NCBI RefSeq assembly: GCF_020687545.1
Contig: NZ_JAJEQX010000024.1
Location: forward strand, 1-64,000
Origin: Ruminococcus turbiniformis
Lineage (GTDB): Bacteria > Bacillota > Clostridia > Lachnospirales > Lachnospiraceae
Reading direction: 5' to 3'
DNA length: 64,000 bases
Shown here: one piece after another, positions 33,078-42,441 of the stretch
Layout of the letters: each line of letters begins with the position of its first letter
How positions within the stretch are numbered: the first letter of the stretch is position 1
Position numbers and translations under genes: made by a program
The notes under the pieces: model-generated
The model's input: the letters and a program-made list of their open reading frames with translations, nothing else
Told to the model about the DNA's origin: nothing
Database searches by the model: none

Positions 33078-35000
33078 ATGGATTACAGAAAGACCGCACA
33101 GGAAATTCTTGATCATGTCGGCGGCAGCAAGAATATCGTCTCCGCGGCACACTGTGCTACGAGGCTTCGTCTTGTCATTGCGGACAACAGCAGGGCAGAC
33201 AAGACAGCCATCGAAAATGTGGATGGGGTAAAGGGAGTGTTTGAGGCTTCGGGACAGCTTCAGATTATTCTCGGAACAGGAACAGTGAACAAAGTGTTCG
33301 ATGAGTTTATCTCCATCGCGGGGATTACCGCGAGCTCAAAGGCTGAGGCGAAAGAGGCTGCGGCGCAGAAGCAGAATGTGTTTATGAGGGCGATCAAGCT
33401 TCTTGGAGATATCTTCGTTCCGATTATTCCCGCTATCGTGGCGAGTGGTTTCCTTATGGGAATTATGAACTCGCTTGATTTTATGATCAGCAACGGGTTC
33501 ATCAACATGGACACAGGAAGTTCCATCTATGTATTTGCGAACCTGTTCAGCAACACGGCGTACACGTTTCTGCAGATTCTGATCGCGTTTTCCGCGGCAA
33601 AGGCGTTTGGCGCCAATCCGTATCTGGGGGCGGTTATCGGCATGATTATGATTAACCCGTCTCTGCAGAATGCGTATGACGTGGCTACAAACGGTGTGCT
33701 TCAGACGCAGCCTGTGTTCTTCGGACTCTATGAGATCGATATGGTCGGCTATCAGGGGCATGTAATTCCTGTTGTCATCGCTGTATGGCTGCTCTCGGTG
33801 ATTGAGAAACGGCTTCACAAAATCGTGCCGGAGGTGCTTGATCTCTTTGTAACTCCTCTGGTCAGCGTATTTGTGACAGGGTATCTTACCCTTGCTGTTA
33901 TAGGGCCTGTCTTCGTCTGGGCGGAGAACGCGGTTCTGGGTGCGATCCAGTGGCTTCTCACACTTCCGCTGGGACTTGGAAGCCTTGTCATGGGTGCGCT
34001 GTACGCGCCGACGGTTGTGACCGGTATTCATCAGATGTATACGGCGATCGATATCGGGCAGATCGCTCAGTACGGCGTCACATACTGGCTGCCTCTGGCG
34101 AGCGCGGCTAACGTGGCGCAGGGAGCGGCAGCTCTGGCAGTGGCACTGAAGTCAAAGGACAGAAAAATCAAATCGCTGGCGCTTCCGTCCTCTCTGAGTG
34201 CATTCATGGGAATTACAGAACCGGCGATTTTCGGTGTGAACTTAAGATTCTTCAAACCGTTTATCGCAGGGTGTATCGGCGGCGGATGCGGAGCTCTGTA
34301 CGCTTCCATCGTCCACCTCGGCGCAAAGGGAACCGGCGTGACAGGAATCTTCGGCATCCTTCTGTGTCTGGAACAGCCGGTACAGTACCTGATCGAGATG
34401 GTGATCGCGGTCGGCGTTGCGTTCGCAGTATCATTTGTACTCTATAAAGATGCGAAGCCGGAGGCTGCGGCAGCAGGCAGCGCGGCGCTCGCGGACCAGT
34501 CCGGAAACGGGGCGGCGCAGAATGCGGCAGACGGCAGTGGAAAAACCGGGGAAATTCTCGTAAGTCCGGTAAAAGGCAGGATTCTTCCGCTTTCAGAAGT
34601 AAAAGATGAGACGTTTGCCTCCGAGATGCTTGGAACAACCGTCGCGGTAGAACCTTCAGAAGGTGTGATCAAGGCGCCGTGCGGCGGCGAAGTCATCAAT
34701 GTGTTTGACACAGGACACGCCGTATGCCTTGCGACAGAGACCGGCGGAGAGATCCTGATCCATATCGGAATCGATACAGTGAAACTTGACGGCAAGGGAT
34801 TTACAAAGAGAGTTGCCGACGGGGATAAAATCCATGCGGGAGACGTGCTTATTGAGGCGGATCTGGACGTGATCCGCGGGGAGGGCTGCCCGGCTACGAC
34901 GATGATCATTCTGACAAATGCGGATGATTATGCGCGCGTCGAGAAGGCGGAACCCGGAACAGCAGATGCGGATACTGAGATTATGAAACTGGAAAAATAG
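33078..35000 (+). CDS. scrA: PTS IIBCA permease, sucrose type
   Basis: 640 aa. Residues 1-90 are the IIB domain with the phospho-Cys in SAAHCATRLR (C26). About 105-460 form the IIC membrane domain (VPIIPAIVASGFLMGIMNSL and ten or so hydrophobic segments). An Ala-rich linker follows, then a IIA domain (about 490-640) with the phospho-His in ILIHIGIDTVKLDGKGF. It imports and phosphorylates a disaccharide. The sucrose-6-phosphate hydrolase gene 75 bp downstream indicates sucrose; a beta-glucoside or trehalose substrate is less likely. Confidence 0.9.
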   Translation: MDYRKTAQEILDHVGGSKNIVSAAHCATRLRLVIADNSRADKTAIENVDGVKGVFEASGQLQIILGTGTVNKVFDEFISIAGITASSKAEAKEAAAQKQNVFMRAIKLLGDIFVPIIPAIVASGFLMGIMNSLDFMISNGFINMDTGSSIYVFANLFSNTAYTFLQILIAFSAAKAFGANPYLGAVIGMIMINPSLQNAYDVATNGVLQTQPVFFGLYEIDMVGYQGHVIPVVIAVWLLSVIEKRLHKIVPEVLDLFVTPLVSVFVTGYLTLAVIGPVFVWAENAVLGAIQWLLTLPLGLGSLVMGALYAPTVVTGIHQMYTAIDIGQIAQYGVTYWLPLASAANVAQGAAALAVALKSKDRKIKSLALPSSLSAFMGITEPAIFGVNLRFFKPFIAGCIGGGCGALYASIVHLGAKGTGVTGIFGILLCLEQPVQYLIEMVIAVGVAFAVSFVLYKDAKPEAAAAGSAALADQSGNGAAQNAADGSGKTGEILVSPVKGRILPLSEVKDETFASEMLGTTVAVEPSEGVIKAPCGGEVINVFDTGHAVCLATETGGEILIHIGIDTVKLDGKGFTKRVADGDKIHAGDVLIEADLDVIRGEGCPATTMIILTNADDYARVEKAEPGTADADTEIMKLEK

Positions 35001-35074
35001 TGACAGATATAACAGAGACAGGTATGCTGAAAAAGTTTATTGTGAAAACCATTTAGAAAACAGGGGGACGGATT

Positions 35075-36499
35075 ATGAATGCTCTGACACGAGATCTGAA
35101 GAAACTGACGGAGGAGAAGGAGAGATGTGCCGGCGGAAATGACCGCTACCGGCAGAAAATCCATCTCATGCCGCCTGTGGGCTGGCTCAATGATCCGAAC
35201 GGACTCTGCCAGTTTCAGGGAGTCTTCCACTCGTTCTTTCAGTACTCGCCTTTTAATCCCGAGGGCGGTGTGAAGATGTGGGGGCACTGCACGAGTTCTG
35301 ATATGATCCGCTGGGAGTACAGAGGAGTTACGCTCTATCCGGATCAACCGTTCGACTGCAGCGGTGTGTACTCGGGATGCGCACTGATCGAAGACGGGGA
35401 GATGCATTTGTTTTATACCGGAAATGTGAAGCTGGAAGACAGAGACGACTATGACTATGTGAACAGCGGCAGGGAGGCGAACACAGTGCTCGTCTCAAGC
35501 CGCGACGGGGAGCACTTTGGAAACAAGCGGCTCCTCATGAAAAATACGGATTATCCCGCGGATCTGACGCTTCATGTGAGAGATCCGAAAGTGTGGAAAC
35601 AGGGCGGAGTCTGGTATATGATTCAGGGCGCCAGAAGAAAAGACGATGTAGGGGAAGCGATTCTCTTCAGGTCAGATGATCTTGTCTCATGGAACTATCA
35701 CAGTACAGTCCGTACAGAAGAACCGTTCGGGTATATGTGGGAGTGCCCGGATTACTATGAGACGGACGGCGTGAAGATCCTCTCAGCATCCGTTCAGGGG
35801 CTTACGGGGGAAGCGTGGAAGGACAGAAATGTCTATCAGTCCGGATATTTTACTTTGGAAGGAGATATCACCGGCGAATACAGCCTGTCAGACTATCATC
35901 TGTGGGATTACGGATTTGACTATTATGCGCCTCAGAGCTTTGAGACGGAGGAAGGCAGAAGGATCCAGATTGCCTGGATGGGAATGCCGGACTGTGAGGA
36001 GTATACAAATCTGACGATCGAGGACGGCTGGCAGCACTGTTTTACATTTCCGAGAGAGGTGTATGCCGCGGACGGAGTCGTAAAACAGTGGCCTATAAGA
36101 GAGCTGAATGAGTACAGAGGCGCGGCAGTCAGAGGAAAGGGGACTCTCGCGGCAAAAGAGGTTTCCGTATATGATGCGGAGATCACCGGAATCAGGGACA
36201 GCCGGTTCAGGGCAGTGCTTGGAGATGAGCTGGTTCTTGAATACAGGGATGGCAGATTTGTGATGAAGTTCTCTGACCGGGACAGAGCATCTGCGTCGGC
36301 AGGGCGCGGTATCCGGTATGCGGAAGTGGAGAAGGTTGATTCCGTAAGAATCCTGGCAGATGTATCGTCGGTTGAAGTCTTCGTAAACGGCGGGCAGTAT
36401 GTGTTCAGCACGAGATATTATCCGAAGCGCGCCGGAATCCGGATCGAGGCAGATGGCGCTGACGCAGTGATTTATGAGATAACAGAGAATATAAAATAG
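35075..36499 (+). CDS. scrB: Sucrose-6-phosphate hydrolase (GH32)
   Basis: 474 aa. GH32 motifs: the nucleophile Asp in GWLNDPNGLCQF, the transition-state Asp in VRDPKVW and the acid/base Glu in WECPDYYE. The C-terminal beta-sandwich (VEVFVNGGQYVFSTRYYP) is normal for the family. It splits sucrose-6-P made by the PTS protein into glucose-6-P and fructose. No fructokinase gene is seen in the window. A strong terminator follows. Confidence 0.9.
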   Translation: MNALTRDLKKLTEEKERCAGGNDRYRQKIHLMPPVGWLNDPNGLCQFQGVFHSFFQYSPFNPEGGVKMWGHCTSSDMIRWEYRGVTLYPDQPFDCSGVYSGCALIEDGEMHLFYTGNVKLEDRDDYDYVNSGREANTVLVSSRDGEHFGNKRLLMKNTDYPADLTLHVRDPKVWKQGGVWYMIQGARRKDDVGEAILFRSDDLVSWNYHSTVRTEEPFGYMWECPDYYETDGVKILSASVQGLTGEAWKDRNVYQSGYFTLEGDITGEYSLSDYHLWDYGFDYYAPQSFETEEGRRIQIAWMGMPDCEEYTNLTIEDGWQHCFTFPREVYAADGVVKQWPIRELNEYRGAAVRGKGTLAAKEVSVYDAEITGIRDSRFRAVLGDELVLEYRDGRFVMKFSDRDRASASAGRGIRYAEVEKVDSVRILADVSSVEVFVNGGQYVFSTRYYPKRAGIRIEADGADAVIYEITENIK

Positions 36500-36533
36500 A
36501 CATCACGGCAAATGCAATGGACGGCACGGCTGT

Positions 36534-36571
36534 GCGCCGGGGACTCTGGAATGGGGAACCGGCGCTTTTTT
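36534..36571 (+). terminator. Terminator of the sucrose operon
   Basis: GCGCCGG (36534-36540) with CCGGCGC (36559-36565), then TTTTTT. Confidence 0.9.
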
Positions 36572-36572
36572 C

Positions 36573-36601
36573 TTGCATCCGATGCACTGATCTACTATAA
36601 T
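36573..36601 (+). promoter_or_regulatory. Promoter of the DD-carboxypeptidase gene
   Basis: TTGCAT (36573-36578), 17 bp, TATAAT (36596-36601). It starts right after the T-run of the preceding terminator. Confidence 0.75.
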
Positions 36602-36642
36602 AAAGTAAGTTTAGAGCAGTCTTTATCAGGTGGAGGATTGAG

Positions 36643-38163
36643 ATGAATAAGTTTGGATCGCGTGTGACTGCGGCTGTGGCAGCGGCCGTACTTGCTTTTG
36701 TGCCTGTATGCAGCGCGCATGCGGAAGGTGAAAATGCCGGGGAGGCACAGGCAGATACAGAAGAGCTCACGTTCGAGGAACAGCGTCAGGCGTCCTACGA
36801 CGTGATTCCGGATACAAATGAGATAGAAGGCTGGCCGCAGGGACCGCAGATATATGGTCACTCGGGAATTGTCATGGACATGGACAGCGGAGCCGTGCTG
36901 TATGAAAAGGCGGCGGATGACCAGCATTATCCCGCAAGCATCACAAAGATTATGACAGCCCTTGTGGCTCTGGAAAATGCAGAACTGGATGCGGAAATAA
37001 ACTTTTCACAGGCCAGTGTGGACTTTCTGGAATACGGGGACGCCAGCATAGGAATGACGCCGGGGGAGATCCTGAGTCTGAATGACGCCATGTACGGGAT
37101 GCTGCTTGCCTCCGCAAACGAAGTATCCTACGCTATTGCAGAGAGTGTCGGAACGCTTATGGGAGGCGGATATGATACGTTTATCCAGGAGATGAACGAC
37201 CGCTCGGCAGAACTCGGATGCACGGGATCCCACTGGGTGAACCCGAACGGGCTTCATGATGAACAGCATTATACGACGGCGCGGGACATGGCGCTGATCA
37301 CATCGGCGCTTTACGAGTATGAAGAATATAAAACAGTCACCCAGACATTAAACTATACAATCGGGCCGACAAATCTTGTAAATGAATCCAGAACATTTCA
37401 GCAGAATCACAAGATGCTCTGGCCGGACAACTATTATTACTACGAATATTGCACCGGAGGAAAAACCGGATATACAGACCAGTCCAGGACAACCCTTGTC
37501 ACGACCGCAGAAAACAATGGGCTCCGGCTCGTCGCGGTGATCCTTCAGGATGACGGGGATGTTTACGTGGACACGAGATCCATGTTTGACTACGCATTCG
37601 GTAACTTTTCAAAGACACTTTTAAGTGACCAGGAAAAACCGGAGGGAGTGAAATCCTACGCGTCGGAAGATGCTTACGTTCTCCTTCCTTCCGGAGTGGA
37701 ATTTTCCTCTCTGGATCAGGAGATTACGATCAGTAATGAGAAGAGCGCAGCAGGCACAGTCACGTATTACTATGAGGGACAGAATGTGGGAAGTGCGGAT
37801 GTGACGCTCACAGCCGGGTATGTGGAGGAGATGACCGGATACAGCGCGGACCCGAAGATCTCAGGTGAAGGAGGCAGCGGGGAAGCTGAGGCCAGTGTCG
37901 CTTCCTTCCCGGTCGGACTGCTTCTCGGAACAGCAGCGGTGATCGCAGTCCTCTTTGCGGCAGCGCTGATACTGATCCGCTATCAGGCGGTCAAACGCAG
38001 AAGAAGACGCAGACAGGCTGCAAGGAGAAGAGCCGCCGCCTCCCGCGCGAACGTCCATCCGTCCAGACCGTATATGCAGGAGGGAAGGAGGCCGTCGCCG
38101 GAGAGGACAAGGCCGCGTCAGTACAGGTCAGAACACAGAGACCGGGACGGAAGGTACCGCTAA
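36643..38163 (+). CDS. D-alanyl-D-alanine carboxypeptidase (S11 family, DacF/PBP5 type)
   Basis: 506 aa. A signal peptide ends near SAHA (residue 27). The catalytic triad of motifs is complete: S99-x-x-K102 (YPASITKIM), S157-A-N159 and K274-T-G (GGKTGYT). A small beta domain follows (about 325-415). The end is unusual: a transmembrane helix (LLLGTAAVIAVLFAAALILI) and an 80-residue, extremely Arg-rich tail predicted to be cytoplasmic. The enzyme trims the last D-Ala of peptidoglycan stem peptides. The terminal helix replaces the amphipathic anchor of classical PBP5. Confidence 0.9.
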   Translation: MNKFGSRVTAAVAAAVLAFVPVCSAHAEGENAGEAQADTEELTFEEQRQASYDVIPDTNEIEGWPQGPQIYGHSGIVMDMDSGAVLYEKAADDQHYPASITKIMTALVALENAELDAEINFSQASVDFLEYGDASIGMTPGEILSLNDAMYGMLLASANEVSYAIAESVGTLMGGGYDTFIQEMNDRSAELGCTGSHWVNPNGLHDEQHYTTARDMALITSALYEYEEYKTVTQTLNYTIGPTNLVNESRTFQQNHKMLWPDNYYYYEYCTGGKTGYTDQSRTTLVTTAENNGLRLVAVILQDDGDVYVDTRSMFDYAFGNFSKTLLSDQEKPEGVKSYASEDAYVLLPSGVEFSSLDQEITISNEKSAAGTVTYYYEGQNVGSADVTLTAGYVEEMTGYSADPKISGEGGSGEAEASVASFPVGLLLGTAAVIAVLFAAALILIRYQAVKRRRRRRQAARRRAAASRANVHPSRPYMQEGRRPSPERTRPRQYRSEHRDRDGRYR

Positions 38164-38166
38164 GCC

Positions 38167-39174
38167 TTAATACTGCCGTCGGTAATCCGTCGGCAGTATT
38201 TTCATGACATCTTTAAAAGCCGCCGTAAATTTGCTCTGGCTTTCATAGCCGACCGAGCGTGCCACATCCGCAATGCTCGCGTCGCCTGTCCGGAGCATCT
38301 GGGCGGCTTTTTTGATGCGGAACTGTTTCATATAAGCGGCCACGGGCATTCCGTACACATCCTTGAAGACCCGTTTGAGCGCGGCAGTGTTGATCAGATA
38401 CTGCCGGGAGAGCTCCTCGATGGTGATCCGCTGTTCCGGGTGAGCGGTCAGCGTGTCGTGCACGTTCCGGATAATCTCTGTCTGGCGGGAGTAGTGGGGA
38501 TCCGGACTGTGGAGGCAGGACGGTTCCGCCCGGTCGAGTGCGAGGAGAAGCTCCTGACATTTCAGCTTCAGAAGAGGAAGATTTGCGGCCGCCTGATTTT
38601 CCTCTTCTGCCAGATCATAGATATCGGAAAAGATCTGCTCTGACCATCTGTCTGCGGGCATGGATACAGACTCTCTCTCTTTGCAGAATTTGTCGCAGAG
38701 AGTATGGATATTTACTCCGGCTTCGCATGCGGGAGAGGGCAGAGAACGGCATAACAGCGCCGTGTTGAGGGAGAGGGTGCTTCCCTCATAATAGCCGAGG
38801 GGCAGGGCAATCTCAGATTCGGAGCATTTGTCCGTATAGTGAAACGACAGATCGCCGCTCCCGAAGTACAGGCTCAGCCCGCCTTTCATTTCCCAGCCGA
38901 TCCGTCCCCTGCGGCAGTGGTCCACAGAGAGCACCGACGCGCCGTGGGCGTGGCGGCACGGAAATCTGTCACCGATATAACAGTGGAAGGAAAGTGAGAT
39001 GCCGGGATAGAGCTCGTAAGTTACTGTTTTCAGTTTTGTGCTGCAGTCATAATGAAGATCCGAAAATTCCCTGCGCTCCTCAGAACATCCGAGAGGACGG
39101 CAAATAGTCAGATATTTGCCGGCAGGGACGTCGCTAAGCCGGTCTAAAAGTCCGGCGTCGAATTCTTTTTCCAT
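38167..39174 (-). CDS. AraC-family transcriptional regulator
   Basis: 335 aa from the ATG at 39174 (GGGAG 7 nt before it). The C-terminal 100 residues are a double HTH: RITIEELSRQYLINTAALKR, then ASIADVARSVGYESQSKFTA. The N-terminal region lacks a cupin signature I can recognise. It starts 27 bp after the arsR-type gene on the same strand, so both are co-transcribed and face away from the metal pump. It may respond to metal or siderophore status; this is by position only. Confidence 0.8.
   Translation of the reverse strand: MEKEFDAGLLDRLSDVPAGKYLTICRPLGCSEERREFSDLHYDCSTKLKTVTYELYPGISLSFHCYIGDRFPCRHAHGASVLSVDHCRRGRIGWEMKGGLSLYFGSGDLSFHYTDKCSESEIALPLGYYEGSTLSLNTALLCRSLPSPACEAGVNIHTLCDKFCKERESVSMPADRWSEQIFSDIYDLAEEENQAAANLPLLKLKCQELLLALDRAEPSCLHSPDPHYSRQTEIIRNVHDTLTAHPEQRITIEELSRQYLINTAALKRVFKDVYGMPVAAYMKQFRIKKAAQMLRTGDASIADVARSVGYESQSKFTAAFKDVMKILPTDYRRQY
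38169..38202. terminator. Convergent terminator between dac and araC genes
   Basis: AATACTGCCG (38169-38178) pairs with CGGCAGTATT (38191-38200), followed by TT on the plus strand and preceded by A-rich sequence. It overlaps the last codons of the AraC gene and can serve both strands. Confidence 0.65.
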
Positions 39175-39200
39175 AGATTTTCTCCCAGTCTGTCCCGGAA

Positions 39201-39578
39201 TCAGCGGTCGTTTTCCGCTTCCTGCGGACATGTGATTTTACCCAGTTTTTCTATCATATGGTGAAGCACCTGAGCAAGCTCGGTGTCCGCCGTCCGGTAA
39301 TACATCTCTTTTCCTTCCCGGCGGCTTACAATCAGGCCGCTGCTCTTCAGAAGCCGGAGGTGATGGGAGACAGCGGGACTTGTCATGTTTACAATCGCGG
39401 CGATATTAAGCACGCACTCCTCGCAGTGGCAGAGAAGCCAGAAAATGCGCAGGCGGCTTGGATCTCCGAGCTGCTTCATCGCTTCGGATACCCCTGCAAT
39501 CTCACTCTCGCCGGGGAGATACTCCCGGATTCTGTCTTCGTCGTGACCATGGTCGTGCGGTAAATGATTCTCGTTCAT
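39201..39578 (-). CDS. ArsR-family metal-sensing repressor
   Basis: 125 aa from the ATG at 39578 (GGAG 9 nt before it; an open frame extends upstream to 39626). The N-terminus is His/Asp-rich (HLPHDHGHDED). A Cys cluster LLCHCEECVLN lies at the alpha-3 position where CadC/ArsR proteins bind soft metals, followed by the winged HTH MTSPAVSHHLRLLKSSGLIV. It is divergent to the HMA and P-type ATPase genes and probably represses them via dyads at 39678 and 40094. Cd, Zn, Pb or Cu are the candidate metals. Confidence 0.85.
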   Translation of the reverse strand: MNENHLPHDHGHDEDRIREYLPGESEIAGVSEAMKQLGDPSRLRIFWLLCHCEECVLNIAAIVNMTSPAVSHHLRLLKSSGLIVSRREGKEMYYRTADTELAQVLHHMIEKLGKITCPQEAENDR

Positions 39579-39638
39579 AGTCAATTGCTCCAATCGGAAA
39601 TATTTTTCGCCCAAACGGGAATACATTCCGTCCGGCTC

Positions 39639-39695
39639 TTGACTTATTATACAATTGGAAGTACATTATAGTCAACGATTAAATAATTGTTTAAT
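39639..39695. promoter_or_regulatory. Divergent promoters and ArsR-type operator
   Basis: Minus strand: TTGACT (39675-39670), 18 bp, TATAAT, towards the arsR gene. Plus strand: TTGACT (39639-39644), 17 bp, TACATT. The two -35 boxes are mirror images, so the promoters overlap face to face. Next to them ATTAAA-N6-TTTAAT (39678-39695) resembles the A/T-rich dyads bound by ArsR/SmtB proteins. Confidence 0.65.
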
Positions 39696-39725
39696 TATAA
39701 TGATTTAATAAAGGAGACAATTGCG

Positions 39726-39944
39726 ATGAAAAAGACTTATAAGATCGATGTTGACTGTGCAAACTGTGCGAACAAGATGGAGCAGGCCGCGAAAGCGACA
39801 GCAGGAGTGAAAGATGCGGTTGTCAATTTCATGACTCTTAAGATGAATGTGGAGTTTGAGGAAGGACATGACGCAAAAGCTGTGATGCAGGAAGTGAGAA
39901 AGAACTGTAAAAAGGTGGAGGATGACTGCGAGATCTTTCTGTAG
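39726..39944 (+). CDS. HMA-domain metal-binding protein
   Basis: 72 aa, a single heavy-metal-associated ferredoxin-like fold. The metal site is C11-A-N-C14 in VDCANCANKM. A further C-rich end (KNCKKVEDDCEIF) is typical of this clostridial group. AAAGGAG precedes the ATG. The P-type ATPase gene that follows lacks the N-terminal HMA domain its relatives have, so this protein seems to be that domain supplied in trans. Confidence 0.85.
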   Translation: MKKTYKIDVDCANCANKMEQAAKATAGVKDAVVNFMTLKMNVEFEEGHDAKAVMQEVRKNCKKVEDDCEIFL

Positions 39945-40032
39945 GACGAGACAGATTGAGAAGACGGTTTTCGACGGAAAACAGCATATGTCAGGAGATG
40001 CATTCCGTTGAAGCGGTGTCTGAAATCAGTCT

Positions 40033-40069
40033 CCCGGCATCCGGTAAGTATTCCGATCCGGATGCCGGG
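40033..40069 (+). other. Perfect 12-bp hairpin between HMA and ATPase genes
   Basis: CCCGGCATCCGG (40033-40044) and CCGGATGCCGGG (40058-40069) pair perfectly, but an A-run and not a T-run follows. It is therefore unlikely to terminate on the plus strand and may be a processing or stability element that sets the ratio of the two products. Confidence 0.6.
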
Positions 40070-40093
40070 GAAAAAAATGACATTCATATAAAC

Positions 40094-40113
40094 AATTAAG
40101 CATATATTTAATT
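40094..40113 (+). promoter_or_regulatory. Second ArsR-type dyad, before the ATPase gene
   Basis: AATTAA-N8-TTAATT, similar in type to the dyad at 39678-39695. It lies 41 bp upstream of the ATPase start, so the pump may have an additional regulated promoter. Confidence 0.45.
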
Positions 40114-40154
40114 ATAAAACAACTGAGAAAAAGGAACTGGAGGAAGGGGTTTTT

Positions 40155-42038
40155 ATGACAAAAAAACAGAAAAAGATGCTGGCAAGGATTCTGATTGCGG
40201 CAGCTTTGATGATCGGGTTTCATTTTCTGCCTTTTTCCGGATATGTGAGATTTGTGCTCTATCTGATTCCGTATCTGGTTATCGGCTATGACATCCTGAT
40301 CAAGGCCGCAAAGGGAATCAAAAACCGGCAGCCGTTTGACGAATGTCTTCTGATGGCGGTCGCGACGATCGGAGCAATGGCTATCGCCGTATATGAGGAC
40401 GGAGACTATACAGAGGCGATCGCAGTAATGCTTTTTTATCAGGTGGGCGAGTGGTTCCAGAGTTATGCGGTCGGAAAGAGCAGGAGAAATATCAGCGACC
40501 TGATGGATATCCGCCCGGATTATGCCAATGTGGAAATTGACGGAAAACTGGAGCAGGTTGATCCGGATGAGGTGGAGATCGGAACAGAGATCGTTGTACA
40601 GCCGGGAGAGAAGGTGCCGATCGACGGCATTATCACGGAGGGAAGCTCCACACTGAATACAAGTGCCCTGACCGGCGAGAGTCTTCCGAGAGACGCGGCG
40701 GAAGGCGACGAGATTATAAGCGGATGCATCAATATGACCGGAGTGCTGAAAATCCGTACAACGAAAGAGTTCGGCGAATCGACCGTTTCAAAAATACTGG
40801 ATCTGGTGGAAAACGCAAGCTCCAGAAAATCAAAATCAGAAGAGTTTATCACAAAGTTCGCAAGGATTTATACTCCCGCGGTTGTATACAGCGCCATTGC
40901 ACTGGCGGTTCTGCCGCCGCTTGTGCGCATGATAGGAATGGGCGCGGCTGCGGAGTGGGGAACATGGATTTACCGTGCGCTTACCTTCCTTGTCATCAGC
41001 TGTCCGTGCGCCCTTGTCATCAGCATTCCGCTGAGCTTCTTTGCAGGTCTCGGCGGGGCAAGCAATGCGGGCGTGCTTGTGAAAGGCTCCAACTATATGG
41101 AAACACTGTCACAGACGAAATGTGTCGTATTTGACAAGACCGGAACGCTGACGCAGGGTGTCTTTGAGGTGAACGCGGTCCATCACAATAAAATGGATCA
41201 GAAAAAGCTTCTCGAGTATGCGGCTCTGGCGGAGAGCGCGTCCTCCCATCCGATCAGCAGAAGTATTCAGAAGGCGTACGGACAGGAAATCGACAGAAGC
41301 CGGGTGAGCGATATACAGGAGATCAGCGGAAACGGCGTGACTGCCCTTGTGGACGGAATTGCCGTGGCAGCGGGAAACTCCAAACTGATGGACAGACTGG
41401 GGATTCCGTGGATTGACTGCCACCACGCGGGGACAATCATCCATATGGCAGTGGACGGAGAGTACGCCGGACACATCGTGATCTCTGATATCGAGAAGCC
41501 CCACGCGAAGGAGGCGGTGAAGGCGCTTCGGGCAGCAGGCATCGAGAAACTTGTCATGCTCACAGGAGACTCCCGGAAGGTGGCAGAGCATGTGGCAGCC
41601 GACCTGGGAATCGACGAGGTTCATGCAGAACTTCTCCCCGCTGACAAGGTGGAGGAGGTGGAAAAGCTGCTCGCAAAGAAGCCTCAGAAAGCAAAGCTTG
41701 CCTTTGTGGGTGACGGCATCAATGACGCGCCGGTGCTTTCCCGGGCGGACATCGGCATCGCCATGGGAGCCATGGGATCGGACGCCGCCATCGAGGCAGC
41801 GGACATTGTACTCATGGACGATGACCCGCTGAAGATCGCCAAGGCGATCCGGATTTCAAAAAAATGCATCCGCATCGTGTATGAGAACATCTGGTTTGCG
41901 ATCGGTATCAAGCTCATCTGCCTTGTGCTCGGCGCGGTCGGTATTGCAAATATGTGGCTTGCCATCTTCGCGGATGTGGGAGTGATGATTATTGCGGTGC
42001 TCAACGCGATACGGGCGCTGTTTGTGAAGAATCTGTAA
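40155..42038 (+). CDS. Heavy-metal P1B-type ATPase
   Basis: 627 aa. Metal-transporting features: SCPCALV (C283-P-C285) in the sixth membrane helix, the phosphorylated D327 in FDKTGTLTQG, the HP motif in SSHPISRS, and GDGINDAPVLSRADIGIAMG. The usual N-terminal HMA domain is missing; the protein begins with a basic stretch and the first membrane helices. The ending MWLAIFADVGVMIIAVLNAI is as in ZntA/CadA exporters of Zn/Cd/Pb. It works with the HMA protein at 39726 and is under ArsR-type control. Confidence 0.9.
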   Translation: MTKKQKKMLARILIAAALMIGFHFLPFSGYVRFVLYLIPYLVIGYDILIKAAKGIKNRQPFDECLLMAVATIGAMAIAVYEDGDYTEAIAVMLFYQVGEWFQSYAVGKSRRNISDLMDIRPDYANVEIDGKLEQVDPDEVEIGTEIVVQPGEKVPIDGIITEGSSTLNTSALTGESLPRDAAEGDEIISGCINMTGVLKIRTTKEFGESTVSKILDLVENASSRKSKSEEFITKFARIYTPAVVYSAIALAVLPPLVRMIGMGAAAEWGTWIYRALTFLVISCPCALVISIPLSFFAGLGGASNAGVLVKGSNYMETLSQTKCVVFDKTGTLTQGVFEVNAVHHNKMDQKKLLEYAALAESASSHPISRSIQKAYGQEIDRSRVSDIQEISGNGVTALVDGIAVAAGNSKLMDRLGIPWIDCHHAGTIIHMAVDGEYAGHIVISDIEKPHAKEAVKALRAAGIEKLVMLTGDSRKVAEHVAADLGIDEVHAELLPADKVEEVEKLLAKKPQKAKLAFVGDGINDAPVLSRADIGIAMGAMGSDAAIEAADIVLMDDDPLKIAKAIRISKKCIRIVYENIWFAIGIKLICLVLGAVGIANMWLAIFADVGVMIIAVLNAIRALFVKNL

Positions 42039-42077
42039 GAAGCATATAAACCTGAAAATCAATACAGGAATAAATAT

Positions 42078-42142
42078 AAAAAATCTCCCGGGTGCAGCCG
42101 GTGTCATTTGATCAGACACTGGGGCATGTTGGGAGATTTTTT
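42078..42142 (+). terminator. Terminator of the metal-pump operon
   Basis: AAAAATCTCCC pairs with GGGAGATTTTTT, with a further GGTGTC/GACACT pairing inside. Confidence 0.85.
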
Positions 42143-42441
42143 ACGAAAGAAAAACAGAGTTTATTTTTCGGGGCAGATATGCTAAAGTAACTCATATCAA
42201 GAGAACATTTCTTTTGAAATATGGTTTTCAGCCGGACCATATGAGGGATATTTCATTTTTGTTCTTGCCCGGTTTCCGGGCGAATTTCACAGGGATGCAA
42301 AAAAGACAGCCGGAGGTGATGCCATTGACAGGAATGCGTTAAGGGGGCTGATACGGATCAGAAAACAGCGTAATTTCCCCTTGTACACGGACGTTAAAGT
42401 TGCGACGGATAAACAGAATGTATTATACTAAAGGAGATAAG
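42143..42441. other. Leader region before the Rpn-like gene
   Basis: 300 bp with no gene. It contains a small hairpin GCCCGG-TTT-CCGGGC and near the end TTGCGA (42400-42405), 18 bp, TATACT (42424-42429). The transcript from this promoter would begin about at the ribosome binding site, so it is doubtful as the true promoter. Confidence 0.35.

Noticed and set aside
42400..42429. Promoter TTGCGA-18-TATACT for the Rpn-like gene
   Set aside because: Its transcript would begin at or inside the ribosome binding site, so it is unlikely to be the working promoter.
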